A stretch of DNA of 64,000 nt from Adiantum capillus-veneris. Taxonomy: Eukaryota; Streptophyta; Polypodiopsida; Polypodiales; Pteridaceae. Positions 11,368-22,960 of the stretch are shown here, piece after piece. Location: contig CM043958.1 of NCBI GenBank assembly GCA_014529385.2, positions 89,923,025 to 89,987,024 of the forward strand, written 5' to 3'. The first letter of the stretch is position 1. Each line of letters begins with the position of its first letter. The position numbers and the translations under genes were made by a program. Below the pieces are notes generated by a model. That model ran no database searches. It was not told the origin of the DNA and saw only the letters and a program-made list of their open reading frames with translations.

Positions 11368-11438
11368 TAAGTCTCCTTAAAACAGAATAAATTGAGCTAT
11401 AGCATCGCATGGCGCAATTTAATAAAAACACTGCCTGA

Positions 11439-11472
11439 GGTAGTAGGCCCCTATTCTATGGGGTCTACTACC
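11439..11472 (+). promoter_or_regulatory. 13-bp hairpin at the 3' end of the retroelement unit
   Basis: GGTAGTAGGCCCC (11,439-11,451) pairs with GGGGTCTACTACC (11,460-11,472) around an 8-nt loop (TATTCTAT); the only non-Watson-Crick pair is a G-T. It lies 67 nt after the last stop codon and about 35 nt before the second (CA)n tract. A stem-loop close to the 3' end is a common recognition site for non-LTR reverse transcriptases; that role here is inferred. Confidence 0.7.
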
Positions 11473-11502
11473 TGATAGGATATGGTGCCTGGGAATGGGT
11501 GG

Positions 11503-11506
<4 letters not shown>

Positions 11507-11590
<84 letters not shown>
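11507..11590. repeat. (CA)n microsatellite joining coding unit and repeat copy B
   Basis: About 40 CA units, preceded by GGGTGGGCGCG and followed directly by repeat copy B. It occupies the same position relative to copy B as 4,906-5,035 does to copy A. Confidence 0.97.
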
Positions 11591-11591
<1 letters not shown>

Positions 11592-14244
11592 TACATGAGG
11601 TCTTTCACTTGAATCATCTCTTAAATTTGACAAAAAAAAGCCTGGCTGATAAGTATTTTGGGATCCCTTCAGCTACATCTCTATTAAGCCGCCCATTACA
11701 TGATCACACAAACAGCTGTCGCAATAAAAACATGTGTTTGGACGCTCAGCTAAAGGTAAGATACGAGTCACCAAGACTACCCCATACTCTCGGGTGCGTG
11801 GAGTACTGTTAAAATATCCTCTTAGTGGATGACCATAACTACGATACAAAAAAATCTTATGACGTGGTAGGAACTGGGCTAGCAATTATAACCGCTCGAA
11901 AAAACCTGGCTTCATTGAATGTTCTATGTAATAATACGGTGGCCCTAGGCCCAGAGCCTCAATTACCCATCGCCAATATGATATTGTTCCTAAAATGCTC
12001 GCGACCCCAAAGGGTCACACGAGTCACTCGGTCCTGATATGTCCACCATTTAGTTTGGGAAACAGAGGTTCCTAATTGCGGGAATAAATGAATTTCATAA
12101 CGGAGTGAAGTTGCTCTCCGAGTGGATTCGCTTGACTAATGATGATGAGCCGTTGCTATGGCAAAAACCAGTTCTTGACTGTAAGCCATAATAGGATAAA
12201 TACACCCGAGGAGTAAATAAACTGATATGTTAAACTCGAGAAATGTTACTCCATACTGATACTATGGACTTGGTTGTGTAAAAATGTCATCTGTCTTTTA
12301 TAGACCCACCTTATGACTTCGAGACAAAATAAAAAATAATAAATGATTACCTAAAATTGCAGTCTCTAAGTAGAGTAACTCACACCGTTAAGATCGGGGC
12401 ATGTATACTTTACCCTAGTGGATAGCTGTATGACATAAGCTCAGTGTAGGGTTCTGTTGAATAGATAACGGGTTGTGTATGATCAACCTGAGCTAGGTAC
12501 AATAAGCACATAATGGTTTACGGACCGGGTATCGATCGTGTGAGCGGTTTATTATCGGGTGCCAGGGTGTAACTTTGTACAATATGACTTGACCTTGCAT
12601 TTAACTTAAAAATATCTCTGCTATATACACTGAGTAGCATTTAAATTCTTCTCTGCATTTAGTTTCGTGCTTCCTCCTCTGCAGGCCACCGCCTGTGTGC
12701 TAGGGTTTGGTTTGTAGGTGAATGCAGCAGCGAATGTGGTGCGACTTGGTCTGGAACAACCAAATCTTTAGCCGGGGACAATCCCTGAGAATATGGATCG
12801 TATGGGAGACCTCGAGTGGGGGTAAACTATTCGAGTCTGTGGCGTAGCTTCTTTTTATAGGCATCAGCAAATATAAAAGCTCTTAAAGGTGAGTACTCAT
12901 ACTCACTTAGCATCGTGCTGTGTATTCACCTATGTGTGCATTCTAAACTGTGTGAGTTAGAAGCTATTTACTACTGTGTGCTCAACATGCCGAAAAAGAA
13001 TGGGAAGGAGATTGTGGAGGCTTCTTCGTCTCCTAATCTACAGGTTAACAAAAAGTTTTTCTTGCTCTCGAGACTGTCAAAAAATACTGTGAAGCTATGT
13101 TGAAAGTGTTTTGAAAGGCTTTGAAAGAACAGTAATTAGACTTTTTATTTATTAAAATCCTGTTCCGAAAACTACTCTTTCTGGTTTATGGGGTGGAATG
13201 TGAGTGGTAGTATATGTTTGCTTTAGGACAGATGGAAGTTGTGATTCTCTTTGACTAATGATGTAAGGTTCTGTGAAATAAGCGGATTGTGGAAACAAAA
13301 ACCAGGTTCTGTAAACCAGTTGTTTTGGATGTGATAAATTTGACCCTATCGGCTAAAAAATGCTAGGTCTCGAGTATGTATGGCTATATTGAGTATTGGA
13401 CTGCATTATGTTCAATAGGAAAAGGTAAGGCCATCTGGTGGATGATGCTGATCTTTGAAAAAAAGCTACGTGATAGCAGGAATGTACGTGTGAATGTGAT
13501 ATCGCAGGTCTTTGAATAGAGCCCAAAATTCACAAAAAATAAATAAAAAAGCTCAAAACTGTGAGCAGTAATGGTCGGATACCTGGGTAAGTTGTAATAC
13601 TAGTAGTTCGGAGTACTCTGGGTACATTGGCTGACCTCAGACTGATTCAGTTCATAGTATAGTTACCTAATTTTTTGAATTGTCTAAAGAGACTTTGAAT
13701 GCATTGAAAACTGATTTAAGATGTGTTTCCATATCGGCTGATACTCTGTCGGTATTAAGTGGCATCACATACCCTATTATGGTGGTAAATAACTATTTTT
13801 TCGCTCGTTTTTACCATATTACATCACAAGATTGGAAGATTAGTGAAAGTTTTTGTGGCTAATCACTAATTCAACATATCGACAGTATTCTACTGGCCAT
13901 GGCTGGTTTGACCCTGGGTAATTCAATAGAATAAGCTTGACATCATTTTGCTCGCTTCGTATTCTCTCTCTAATATATATGAACATTTCTTTGCCTAGTA
14001 TCTTGCAATGTATACAACGAAAATTTTCTAGGTGATTGGTTTAAAAATGTCTCGATAATATCAAGAAGGTCATCAATTTCCCTTTAGTTGATCTTGGCTG
14101 GTTACTCTTACTTCTATTCTATCTGGAAGATGTCTGGGCTGGCTCTATGAACTGAGTTGTCTAGGATATTATAATATGAAATCTGGTTTATAACTGGTTG
14201 GTACAAAAGTATGTTGGTCATGACATAATAACAAAGGTACTATT
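11591..14244 (+). repeat. 2.66-kb direct repeat, copy B
   Basis: This is the same sequence as 5,036-7,698 from TTACATGAGG to TTTGGTAAAGG. After 14,244 the similarity to the internal region stops abruptly, so copy B is either the right pseudo-LTR or a unit that lost its coding part. It includes the conserved short frame at 12915-13103. Confidence 0.93.
12915..13103 (+). CDS. Short conserved frame in repeat copy B, unknown
   Basis: Counterpart of the 62-codon frame at 6358-6546, with no stop gained and a few amino-acid differences. No domain is recognised. Confidence 0.25.
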   Translation: MLCIHLCVHSKLCELEAIYYCVLNMPKKNGKEIVEASSSPNLQVNKKFFLLSRLSKNTVKLC

Positions 14245-14322
14245 TGGTAAAGGTTGTGAATATAACTAGAAAGGGCTCTAGTTTGAAAATCGATAATTAA
14301 TCACATGCTGTTGGGGTATCTC

Positions 14323-14366
<44 letters not shown>

Positions 14367-15699
14367 GTAGGAACTGGTCCAAAAGTTTGATTTTTCTATA
14401 CATCAAATTACAAAGGAGGGGTTGTCCTTAATAAACTGATATCTGGCTCGAGATGGCGTATAGAGTGAAGTTCTCTCTTATCTGATTAAGGAAGTAGTTC
14501 TTTTCAGCTTTGATAATCTTCCTAAATAACTACTTAAAACTAAGGTTAGGCAAGGAAAACGTTATAAAGTTAATAGAGAAATAACCAGTTATATAGCTGC
14601 TCTATGGGGAAATTCACTTTACTTATCGGATTGGCAATAAACCAAGGAACTTTTTTTCTTTAAAAAAAACAAGATACAAGTTAAGAACTGTGTTTTTTTT
14701 ACTGTGACATGGATAACAACTGGGATGCCCAGCATCACCTGCGTACAGTCACGTGCTAACGAATTGTTTTCTTGTGGCTATGGGTGCAGGTGAGTGCTAC
14801 CTTCTTTGATTAAAACATTCTGTTCTTCACAAATGGCGGATCTCTTAATGTGAAGCAAAATGTCCCAGACTTTGGGATTGTGGTTTCCCGCAATATATTA
14901 TGTTATCTTCATTACTTTGTACATAATTTATTTTCAATTGCAATTAAATTAATGTACAAATCCATTGTATTATTCTAGAATTGTTGGTCTGTGAACAGGT
15001 AGTGTTCGTTTGCATATATATATATATATATAGATTTAGAACTGCTACACACACAAGCATGCACGTACACAGAGAGAGGGAAAGAGAGATTGGAGAGTCA
15101 ATGTGGAAAATCATTGATGCTTGCTTTCCCTCACTCTCAATCTCATGTTCACCTAAATATGTTGGTAGACTAAGGTCCATATAATTTCTTTACATGTGGT
15201 TACCCTCTTGGTATTTTGGATCCTCAAGCATAGAATTTTGTAGCGATAAAGATAATGTTATAGTGGATCTTAGCAAGAGTGAGTGGGCTAGGGTAGCAAT
15301 GTGGAGAGATGTGAGCATTATGCTAGGCTATGTTGATATGAGTAGACAAAGTTTGAATGTAGTAATGCCTTGGGGTTGCATTGTGTTTAAGTTCAAGCTA
15401 CAATTGCAAAACAATTATGCAAACACTCTCTTTTACTTCTGCACTAGTTTGGTAATCTACCAAGACATAAAAGTGTCCTTTAAGGGTTTTGGAAAAAAAG
15501 TGTCCTGTAAGAAAAATTTGGTTGGAGCAATGCTAGTGTAGATGCACTCCTCAAGTAAGTTCAATTTTCACTTTTTGTTTATTTCAATTTCTTCTTGATT
15601 GCTCCATGGATTTGTATTGATTATCTATTTTATTGTATATATTGATGGGAAAAATGCTTCCAAGAGATCACCACATACATTTGGGTTGTTGACAGGTGA
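14245..15699. other. Non-coding spacer with AT microsatellites
   Basis: (AT)n tracts lie at 14,322-14,362 and 15,013-15,032. A 115-codon frame at 15194-15541 has no recognisable domain; it lies just upstream of the CACTA relic and could be decayed element sequence. Nothing else can be named. Confidence 0.5.
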
Positions 15700-16796
15700 G
15701 ATTGTATGTCACTGCACTTCACATAGAGTATGAGGGAATCCATGCATGTGTCAACAATTGCATACTTTACTAAAATCAAAATACACATTATACCACCTAT
15801 CCCATGTGCGAGAAGCCATGCTACAAGACCAACATGACCAAGGCTCAATTACCCCATAAGGTATTGAGGCATTTTCCACTTATTCCTTGGATCCAATACA
15901 TGTTTAAAAGCAAGTCTATGGTGGAACTTCTCACATGGCATGCCAACCACCACTCAAATGATAGAAGGATGCATGCTCCTATCGATTAACCTGCATGGAG
16001 TCACATAGAGACTCAATGGCCAAAGTTTATGTTGGAGCCTTGGCATTTAAGGTGGGTTGGTAAGGGATGGTGTTAATCACTTTGGCACCAAGTCTACATC
16101 ATGGAGCACTTGGCCATTAGTGATCATCGATTACAGTATTCCACCATGGGAGACAACCAAGAAGGGAATTATACTTCTTTTTTTTGCTTGTTCCAGGTAG
16201 GTACAAAGTGGCAAATATTGATATATATCTCAAGCCCCTCATCGAGGAGTTATGGAAGGGCATTTCTGTTGTGGATGTTCCACTTCCTACGAAGAGGAGA
16301 GAGGCCATTGTGAGTGGTATCCTTATGTGGACTATGCATGACTATCTCGGCCTTGGAGAGATTTATGGTATTTTGTGTTCATTCCTCTCACTCTTTATTA
16401 TTTTAAGAGTAAATCTTTTCTCTAACAATATGAGTATAGGGTTTTCCACATCGGGCCACAATTATTGTTCTACTTGTAGGACATCATTGGTGATGGAGTG
16501 GCTAGATGCCTTTACACAAGGTAATCTATCCAAATAACCATCATTTCTAACAAATGGAAGACCCCTCTAAAGTGCACAATGGTAGATTCAACAATCATTT
16601 GGGAAGAGCACTACAATAGTGATCCACCCACATCTACTACACCAAAAGATATGTCAAGCTACTTCATATTTTTAAGGCTTTCATATTGGAAGGACTTAAA
16701 AAGTCAAAACCTCTTGGATCTCATGCACATATTCAAGAATGTTGCTCACACCCTTTGGGACCATACTACGGGAAAAGGAGACTCATTGGGGGTGAG
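15700..16796 (+). pseudogene. CACTA (En/Spm) transposase tnp2 relic
   Basis: Fragments across frames follow the order of tnp2 transposases. Near 15,735 is I-H-A-C-V-N-N-C, then P-M-C-E-K-P-C-Y-K (the C-P-x-C...Y-K zinc-binding region). At 15804-15989 is V-L-R-H-F-P-L-I-P then L-L-T-W-H. At 16184-16537 is I-D-I-Y-L-K-P-L-I-E-E-L-W, then M-W-T-M-H-D-Y and a degraded G-x-x-x-C-x-x-C. At 16579-16780 is Y-W-K-D-L followed by L-D-L-M-H-I-F-K-N-V. Multiple stops and frameshifts make it dead. Terminal inverted repeats were not found. The right end is cut by Copia-A1. Confidence 0.82.
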
Positions 16797-16825
16797 GGTT
16801 TTCCATGTAACCCTATTTCCAGCAA

Positions 16826-16838
16826 TTGGTATCATAGC
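16826..16838 (+). promoter_or_regulatory. Primer-binding site (tRNA-iMet type), Copia-A1
   Basis: TTGGTATCATAGC resembles the complement of the initiator tRNA-Met 3' end (TGGTATCAGAGC) with one change, and lies 1-2 nt after the LTR end. Confidence 0.8.
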
Positions 16839-17179
16839 ACATTGCGTCCTCCTGGGCGTTGCCAGCACACACCTGCTCACTTTTTTAGATTTTGGTGAGC
16901 TTTGGTGAGTGCCAAAAGGTTGACAAATACTTTGGGTGAGTTTGTGGAGTAGCGAGCTCAATCTGTTCAAAATTTTCATGCACACTCATTTTGGCCTCCG
17001 TTTCCACTACATGTAGTACTGCACAAGCAATTTTGTCATTTTGTGCAATCTTTATCTCATTGCCATTCTCTACATAACTAGCCCTTGTAGTCTTCTTTGG
17101 GTTGTGCTTTATAGCATGCGCTGGTCTTGCTTCAATTCTCCTCTTTTCAATAGTTTTCACATCAGGTGCAGGCACTCGC

Positions 17180-17990
17180 AACATGTTCTTGTGTCAAAGG
17201 GGATTTGGAATGTTGTGTTGAGCATTAATGTATGTTCTAGTTCTTAGGATACAAGCAATGTTGAGGATGTTGCAGGTTTTGGTGGCAGGGTTGTTGCTGC
17301 TAGAGCTATCTTGCCTATAGTTGAGAAAGCTCATTGGGATGTAAGAGATGTGAAGGCTCATGCATTGATTGTGTTATCTATGAAGCACACTAATACTCCT
17401 CACACTCGTTCAACTAAATTTGCAAAATAGGCATGGGATATTTTGGCAGGTCTTTATGCAAGTCGCAATGAGGCTAAAAATGCATTACTACATAAATAGT
17501 TGGAGTCAAAGATTTATGCATGAGGAAGATGAAATGGATACTTTCCTTGCTGATATCAAGGATTATAATGAGAAACTTATTTCTACAGGCAAAGTCATTT
17601 TTGATAGTTTCCTTGTGTAGATTGTTCTTGATGCTTTGCTAGATTATTACCAGACTTTTGTAGTACTTGGAGACTTATGACCGAAGAATATCCTGATGTT
17701 GTTAAGTGTGATGCATTATGCACATTGTTGTTGCAAGAATCTCTTTGAAGAAAAAACAAGACTGAACACCATGCAGTTGAACATGGCTTTATTGTTGCTC
17801 AAAGTAAAAGTGGTAACAGCAATCTAGCCACTTCTCATGGTTCTTCTGTGAGTGGTAAATCACATGTTCCTAATGCTTCTACTGGCAACGCTTTTTTTGG
17901 GAATTCTAGTGAAAAGGGAAAAATGAAGATATGCTGCCATTATTATAAAGCTAATGATCACTTGATCAAGTAGTGTCCAAAATTGAAGGC
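17180..17990 (+). pseudogene. Copia-A1 gag
   Basis: Gag forms the virus-like particle and packages element RNA. Readable pieces include V-S-K-G-I-W-N-V-V, A-H-W-D-V-R-D-V-K-A-H-A-L-I-V-L and W-D-I-L-A-G-L-Y-A-S. A zinc knuckle near 17,930-17,975 reads C-H-Y-Y-K-A-N-D-H-L-I-K-stop-C, in which the second cysteine is Tyr and one codon is a stop. Several further stops occur. The start is lost by mutation of the initiator region. Confidence 0.75.
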
Positions 17991-18134
17991 AAAAGAGGCT
18001 AAGAAGAAAGAGATTGGTTCCACTACAAGTGCACTAATTGTAAAGTCTTTTGTGAAAGGAGATTGTAATGCTGATGTAGATGTAGAATGGACTTTTAGTG
18101 CAGAGTACAATTACAATCCTTTAATGGTGCATGT

Positions 18135-18530
18135 ATGTCAGTTGCTGCAGATGCTCATGTTTGTTACTTTGACAGTGGTGCTACAAAGCACATTACCTCT
18201 CATTGTGACTTGTTTATCTCTCTTGAGGATGTCCCTCATGGGAATTCACTCACTTGTGTCAACAACGCCTCTCATCCATTCAAGGGAGCTGGAAAGCTTC
18301 TATTGACTGCTGTGAATGGCAGATCTTTTATACTTGTTGATGCACTTTATGTACCTGGGATCAAAAAGAACCTTTTGTCTGTATCTGCACTTGTTAGACT
18401 TGGTCTTGTTGTGAAATTTGTGGATAACAGATGTACAGTTCATGATCTCACTTTTGGTGATGAAACCGTTGCATCCGGCATTTTATGGCGTGGGCTATGT
18501 AATCTCACTTTGTATGAAACATATGGGTAG
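18135..18530 (+). pseudogene. Copia-A1 aspartic protease and GAG-pre-integrase start
   Basis: The 131-residue frame begins near C-Y-F-D-S-G-A-T-K-H-I-T, the active-site D-S-G-A of retroelement aspartic proteases, then V-P-G-I-K-K-N-L-L-S-V, the hallmark of the copia protease C-terminal half. It is open as a fragment but continuous with gag only through frame changes. Confidence 0.85.
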
Positions 18531-18548
18531 AATTTTTCAAATCCAATT

Positions 18549-19458
18549 GTGGATTCAAAGATTCTTTCAGATACAAAACTTTGGCAGGCACTTTTTGGGC
18601 ATCTAAATTTTGCTAGCTTGTTGCATTTGCAGAAATTCGATACGGTTGCTTCTTTGCCACCTCTTAAAGCACCTTTGAAGCATGTTTGTGAAGGCTATAT
18701 TTTGGGCAAAATGCAATGCTTAAAGTTTCCAAGAATGGTTCAGGTAGGACTACATGAAGGTTGCAGCTTGTGCATAGTGATGTTTGTGGGCCCATGAAAA
18801 CTCCGTCCTTGGGCAATTACCTTTAATTTTTGACTTTCATTTGATGATTACTCTAGGCATGCATGGGTGTATCCGCTTAAAGCTAAGTCCAAAGTGTTTA
18901 TGTGCTTTGAGAAGTTTCTGACTATGGTTGAAAATCTCTCTAGATGTACTATGGACACCCTCCGTTCAGATTGAGGGGAAAAGTATATGTCACATGAGTT
19001 AAATGCATTTCTGGCTAGTCGTAGGATAAAACACCAATGTACAGTGCCGTATAAGCCAAAATGGTGTTGCTGAAAGAAAAAACAGGCCAGTTACAAAGAT
19101 GGCATGATGTATGGTCAAGAGTCAAGCTTTGCCACATTCATTTTGGCTTGAGGCCATCATCTGTGCTACTTATGCACTTAATAGGTGTCCTACAAAAGAT
19201 TTGTACTCTATGACTCCATATGAAGCATGGCATGACAGAAAGCCATCTATTGATCAAATGTGCATCTTTGGTTGTTTGGCTTATGATTTGGTGCCATAAA
19301 TGCAATGCAAAAAATTGGATGATAGGGCTGTCAAATGCATTTCTTTTGTTATAGTATTGAAAGAAAAGGTTACAAGTTGTACCATCCGCAAACAAAGTGT
19401 ATCTTGGTTTCACAGGATGTTGTGTTTGTGGAAGAATCTGTTCATGCCTTGTTGTCAT
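18549..19458 (+). pseudogene. Copia-A1 integrase region
   Basis: At 18549-18797 is a GAG-pre-integrase motif (L-W-Q-A-L-F-G-H-L-N-F); the zinc-binding H-x-x-C-x-x-C part is damaged. Near 18,830-19,080 are F-D-D-Y-S-R-H-A-W-V-Y, L-R-S-D-stop-G and N-G-V-A-E-R-like remnants of the catalytic core. At 19111-19299 is the C-terminal S-F-W-L-E-A-I-I-C-A-T-Y-A-L-N-R-C-P, and at 19335 onward G-Y-K-L-Y-H-P. At least four stops or shifts interrupt it. Confidence 0.82.
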
Positions 19459-19789
19459 GTACTAGAGACAATAATGTAAGCTCACAAGACATTTATGACA
19501 ATTTGTTGCCTCTTTTCAGTGGTGGAAACTTGAATGTAAATTCAAATGAGGCAAATGTACAGCCTATGGGGGGTTTTGAAAATGTCACAAATCAACCTAT
19601 TATTGATGCAGATGTACATGATGTACTTGATGTGGAAAGGACTGAGAATGAGCACGCTAGAGGTATGTCAAAATGGTTGGTGCATACTTTGTGTGATAGT
19701 AAATTGGATGCATCTTTATATAGTCGTACTTGTTCAGGTTCTCACCATGCATCTTTTGCATCAATTGCTACATTTTGGTTGTTTCTAGT

Positions 19790-20165
19790 CTATGTGATGT
19801 ACAAGAATGTTTGTCTTTTGACGAAGCACAAAATACAAAAAAATGGATGGCTACCTATGATCCACATATAGAAAATGACACATGGACTCTATGTGATTTT
19901 CCTCTTGGCAAAAAGGCCATTGGTACGAAATGGGTTTACAAGTTGAAACACAAGCCCGATGGTAAGATTGATTGCTATAACGTTTGACTTGTTTCAAAAG
20001 GTTATGCATAGTAGAAAGGCATAGATTATGAAGAGACTTTTGCTCCCACTTGCTGTATGACTACTGTGCATCTTCTATGTGCATTGGTAGCTCCTTTTGG
20101 ATGGGATGTACATCAATCAGACGTTACTATTTTCTTGAATGGTGACATCTTTGAGGAATTTTATG
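19790..20165 (+). pseudogene. Copia-A1 reverse transcriptase, N-terminal fragment
   Basis: Readable motifs are N-D-T-W-T-L, G-T-K-W-V-Y-K-L-K, Y-E-E-T-F-A-P and W-D-V-H-Q-S-D-V-T-I-F-L-N-G, the last containing the motif A aspartate. The catalytic Y-V-D-D would lie beyond the truncation at about 20,165. Stops occur after D-C-Y-N-V and elsewhere. Confidence 0.85.
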
Positions 20166-21032
20166 CATAGCCCGGTTAGCCATTACCTACCCATAAAGAG
20201 TGTTCCATGGGGTACCCTTAAGGATAGGCACTCTAACCTCAGCCACACAGCCCTCTTGGGCAGGTCAGAGAGGATGTTGGAACATGCCTACCCCAGCTGG
20301 GGGTTCTCTTATATACCTCATGGCCCTCTCCTAGGATGGTTTCTCTCCCGCTAAAAAAATACTCCACACGTGTTCCTATTGAACACAAACTGCCCTTAAG
20401 AGGTTTCTTAAGGACGGGAATCCCTCACACCTAGAGATGAAGGCCATTTGAAGGAGTCCTCTCCTATATAAAGGGACTGTCATCCCCAAGGTATTTTCTA
20501 ATTGTGAGCACAACAAAGGGGTCATCCACATATATGAGCCAAATTCCATAAGGGAGCAAACCCACATACAACCCTATAGATCCTTTGGGATGTAGAGCCC
20601 TGAGACTGCACAATCTCCCACTAAATCTTCTCTAAGAACCCTCCTCCCTTTCTCTGTCGAGAGATGCTATTTTCCCTTCTGGAAAAACAGGTGGCACCCG
20701 TGGTTCAAAAGGTCGCAAATCAACTCAAACTCTAAAAACAACATGAGGTCAAGCATGGATCCAGTGGGCCCCCCTCTCTTCTATCAATCATTAGTCACCT
20801 CACTCCACCCATTTTGTGCCCGGTTAATGAAATCCCATGCAGAAGGTGGTTGATAAATGTATGGGCACAATCTTCCCGTACCTCTTAGGATCCCGTTGGC
20901 AAGCCCTCCTTTTTGCCTCTAGTATCTTTACGTATCGTAAGATCATGAACTTTTGGTCCCCGTCAATGCCGCTTGCCACCAAAAAGATAATTGGGGTGAC
21001 CAGGGACCTCTTAAGGATCTGGGCCTGTGGGA

Positions 21033-21488
21033 TTATTTTTGGCACTTTGAGGTCAAGGTGGTCAAACTGTTCATAGACCTCAGTTGCGCCTCAAAGGTGG
21101 AACATCTGTGTAGCTTTAGACCCCTAGTTAGGGATGAGGCTAACCTCGAACATCTTTTTGGTATTCTGAGGCCCCTCAAACTTCCTGTACTTGTCCACCA
21201 AAGGTATTTGATAGGTCTTACCCTCACAAGGGAAAGGGTCATCTTGTACCATCTTATGTCAGATGGTTGCAAGGGAGGCAACACTGTCTTGAGCCAGTGG
21301 GAAATAAAAGAGTACGCAAAACACCTAAGGTTGGATGAACCTAATGGCCAACGAACCACCTCAAAATCCATTTTTAAGGGATATTTAACCGCACTTGTGG
21401 CACTCTTTAAGCCGTAGTAACCCGTGATTGTTATTACCTTTCCCTTCTGTAGTCTAAGTGGAACCTCATCAAATCGGTCTATTCGCAT
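21033..21488 (-). CDS. Unknown 151-codon frame
   Basis: An open frame with no recognised domain. Its first half (G-Y-Y-G-L-K...P-L-K-M-D-F-E-V-V-R-W-P) has protein-like composition, while the second half is arginine/leucine-rich and less convincing. It may be a fragment of an unclassified mobile element. Confidence 0.2.
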   Translation of the reverse strand: MRIDRFDEVPLRLQKGKVITITGYYGLKSATSAVKYPLKMDFEVVRWPLGSSNLRCFAYSFISHWLKTVLPPLQPSDIRWYKMTLSLVRVRPIKYLWWTSTGSLRGLRIPKRCSRLASSLTRGLKLHRCSTFEAQLRSMNSLTTLTSKCQK

Positions 21489-21972
21489 TTCTTCTCCACC
21501 TCCTTTTTCAGGGACCCACTGGGGTGGGTATTCATAAAGTGCAGTGTAGTCAGGGGTTGGTAACGTCCTTGTAGGAGGGGCGGTTCCTAGGGATTTCTCA
21601 TCGGGCTGCTCCTTACCCTTTCAACATTCTTGTTCTATCCTAAATTGCCCTAAGTTGTATAGATGATGCGCCCACGAGGCATTCCATTGTCGGAAGCAGA
21701 TACGGCCACCCCCGGTGTGCCTCACACCCGCCGGTTGTCGTACAATAGGTATACCAAAAAAAAGACAAGGAGGACAAGCAATAAGTAGGCCCCTAACTGC
21801 AATAGAGCCTACTGATCCAAGAAATCAAATCTCCCTCGTAAGGATGACTCCCCAAGTGCTTTCCATTCTAGGGCTTGCCGACTGGGGCGCACTTCCGTTG
21901 CACCAAACCATCCGGGGGCTTGCGTGAGAGTCTACACTAACCATATTTGGCACAATGCAATACTAAAACCCT

Positions 21973-22671
21973 TTAGAGGGATAGGGTTAGAGCCACCTCA
22001 AGTCTGTCTATAAATGGAGGGTTGTCAGGGCCAATAACAATGACAAAAATAGGGTTAGAGCCACCCCAAGTCTGTCTATAAATGGAGGAGGAGTCGTCAG
22101 GGCCAATAACACTGATAGACATAGGGTCTGCATCAAGATTATCATTTTGGGCACTCCATGCCCAATGGGATGGGGATAAAGGCCTCATTAGATCATTTTG
22201 GGCACTCCATGCCCAATGGGATGGGGATAAAGGCCTCATTAGAGGCTCTTGGTGGTGAACCTCAACAGTTTGAAAATCGATGAAGGAAGATGGTGGATGC
22301 TCGTCCTTTGCTATCTCTCTGTTAGACGGACGATCTAAGCTCCTCGAGAAGCGCAGGTTGGCAAAGTTAAGGATGGGGGGGGTAGAGAGTGTAGTAGAGC
22401 CACTCAACTGCCCCCCTAGGATGTTAAAATATTTTGCACTCCCTGAGGGTCCGTTGGTGCCACCGCTTGGAGCATGAGTGTCCATGCTACCACTTGGTGT
22501 CAGAAATTGCAAAAAGGCCGAGCCACTTAAGCTATTATTTTTAGACCTGTGTGAACCCAAAACAAAGCCAATATTTAAAGGGATATGAGAGGGATTATCA
22601 TCCATGGACCTTTGAGCCATGCACTTGTAAAGATCCTTTGCAAGGTTTTCATGAATGTTCTTATCGTTCAT
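21973..22671 (-). CDS. Unknown 232-codon frame with internal repeats
   Basis: One of the longest stop-free frames in the window. Its C-terminal half contains a perfect 17-residue duplication (M-R-P-L-S-P-S-H-W-A-W-S-A-Q-N-D core) from a 51-nt tandem repeat, and a second, diverged duplication around V-I-G-P-D. The N-terminal half is Ser/Gly/Pro-rich. No domain is recognised. Because both repeat units are multiples of three, the frame has survived the duplications, but that may be chance. Confidence 0.3.
   Translation of the reverse strand: MNDKNIHENLAKDLYKCMAQRSMDDNPSHIPLNIGFVLGSHRSKNNSLSGSAFLQFLTPSGSMDTHAPSGGTNGPSGSAKYFNILGGQLSGSTTLSTPPILNFANLRFSRSLDRPSNREIAKDEHPPSSFIDFQTVEVHHQEPLMRPLSPSHWAWSAQNDLMRPLSPSHWAWSAQNDNLDADPMSISVIGPDDSSSIYRQTWGGSNPIFVIVIGPDNPPFIDRLEVALTLSL
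21982..22121. repeat. Diverged tandem repeat, about 68-72 nt units
   Basis: TAGGGTTAGAGCCACC and AAGTCTGTCTATAAATGGAG occur twice in the same order, followed by GTCAGGGCCAATAACA in each unit. The second unit carries a few extra bases. Confidence 0.85.
22141..22242. repeat. Perfect 51-nt tandem duplication
   Basis: 22,141-22,191 and 22,192-22,242 are identical by eye, starting ATCATTTTGGGCACTCC and ending GGCCTCATTAG. Identity indicates a recent duplication. Confidence 0.95.
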
Positions 22672-22960
22672 TCAACCTCCTTCTAGCCAGTTGACCAGCA
22701 TCATATTCAAGAGAGAGCAACCACCCACCGGTTAGATACGGGTGGCTCAGTTTAGATGGGCATATCTTCCACCTGTGTTGCAATACATACAACTATTGTG
22801 AGTTAGACAACACGTGCTAGCCACCCTCCTCTGCGGATGGCACTGCATCTTCCCAGCTACGCAGGGTAAGGTTTAGATACATGATACCTTTTGTCGTTTG
22901 CTTTCTCAAAATGGTGGGCCATTCTATGGTGGGCCGGTATGTTAAAGCCCTATTGAAGTC

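Larger units (their letters stand above)
16797..20165 (+). mobile_element. Copia-A1: truncated Ty1/copia element
   Basis: It starts inside the last ~28 nt of an LTR (ending AGCA at 16,824), immediately followed by a primer-binding site. Gag, protease, GAG-pre-integrase, integrase and the first part of RT follow in copia order. It stops abruptly at about 20,165 inside RT, and RNase H and the 3' LTR are gone. It belongs to the same family as the minus-strand copy at 23,360-37,170 and the + copy at 46,437-47,240, judged by near-identical gag and leader motifs. Confidence 0.88.

Noticed and set aside
15194-15541. 115-codon frame before the CACTA relic, considered as part of its transposase.
   Set aside because: No tnp2 motif is readable in it, so I left it unassigned.
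22141-22242. Direct repeats considered as a CRISPR-like or satellite array.
   Set aside because: Only two adjacent units without spacers; a simple tandem duplication in a plant genome.
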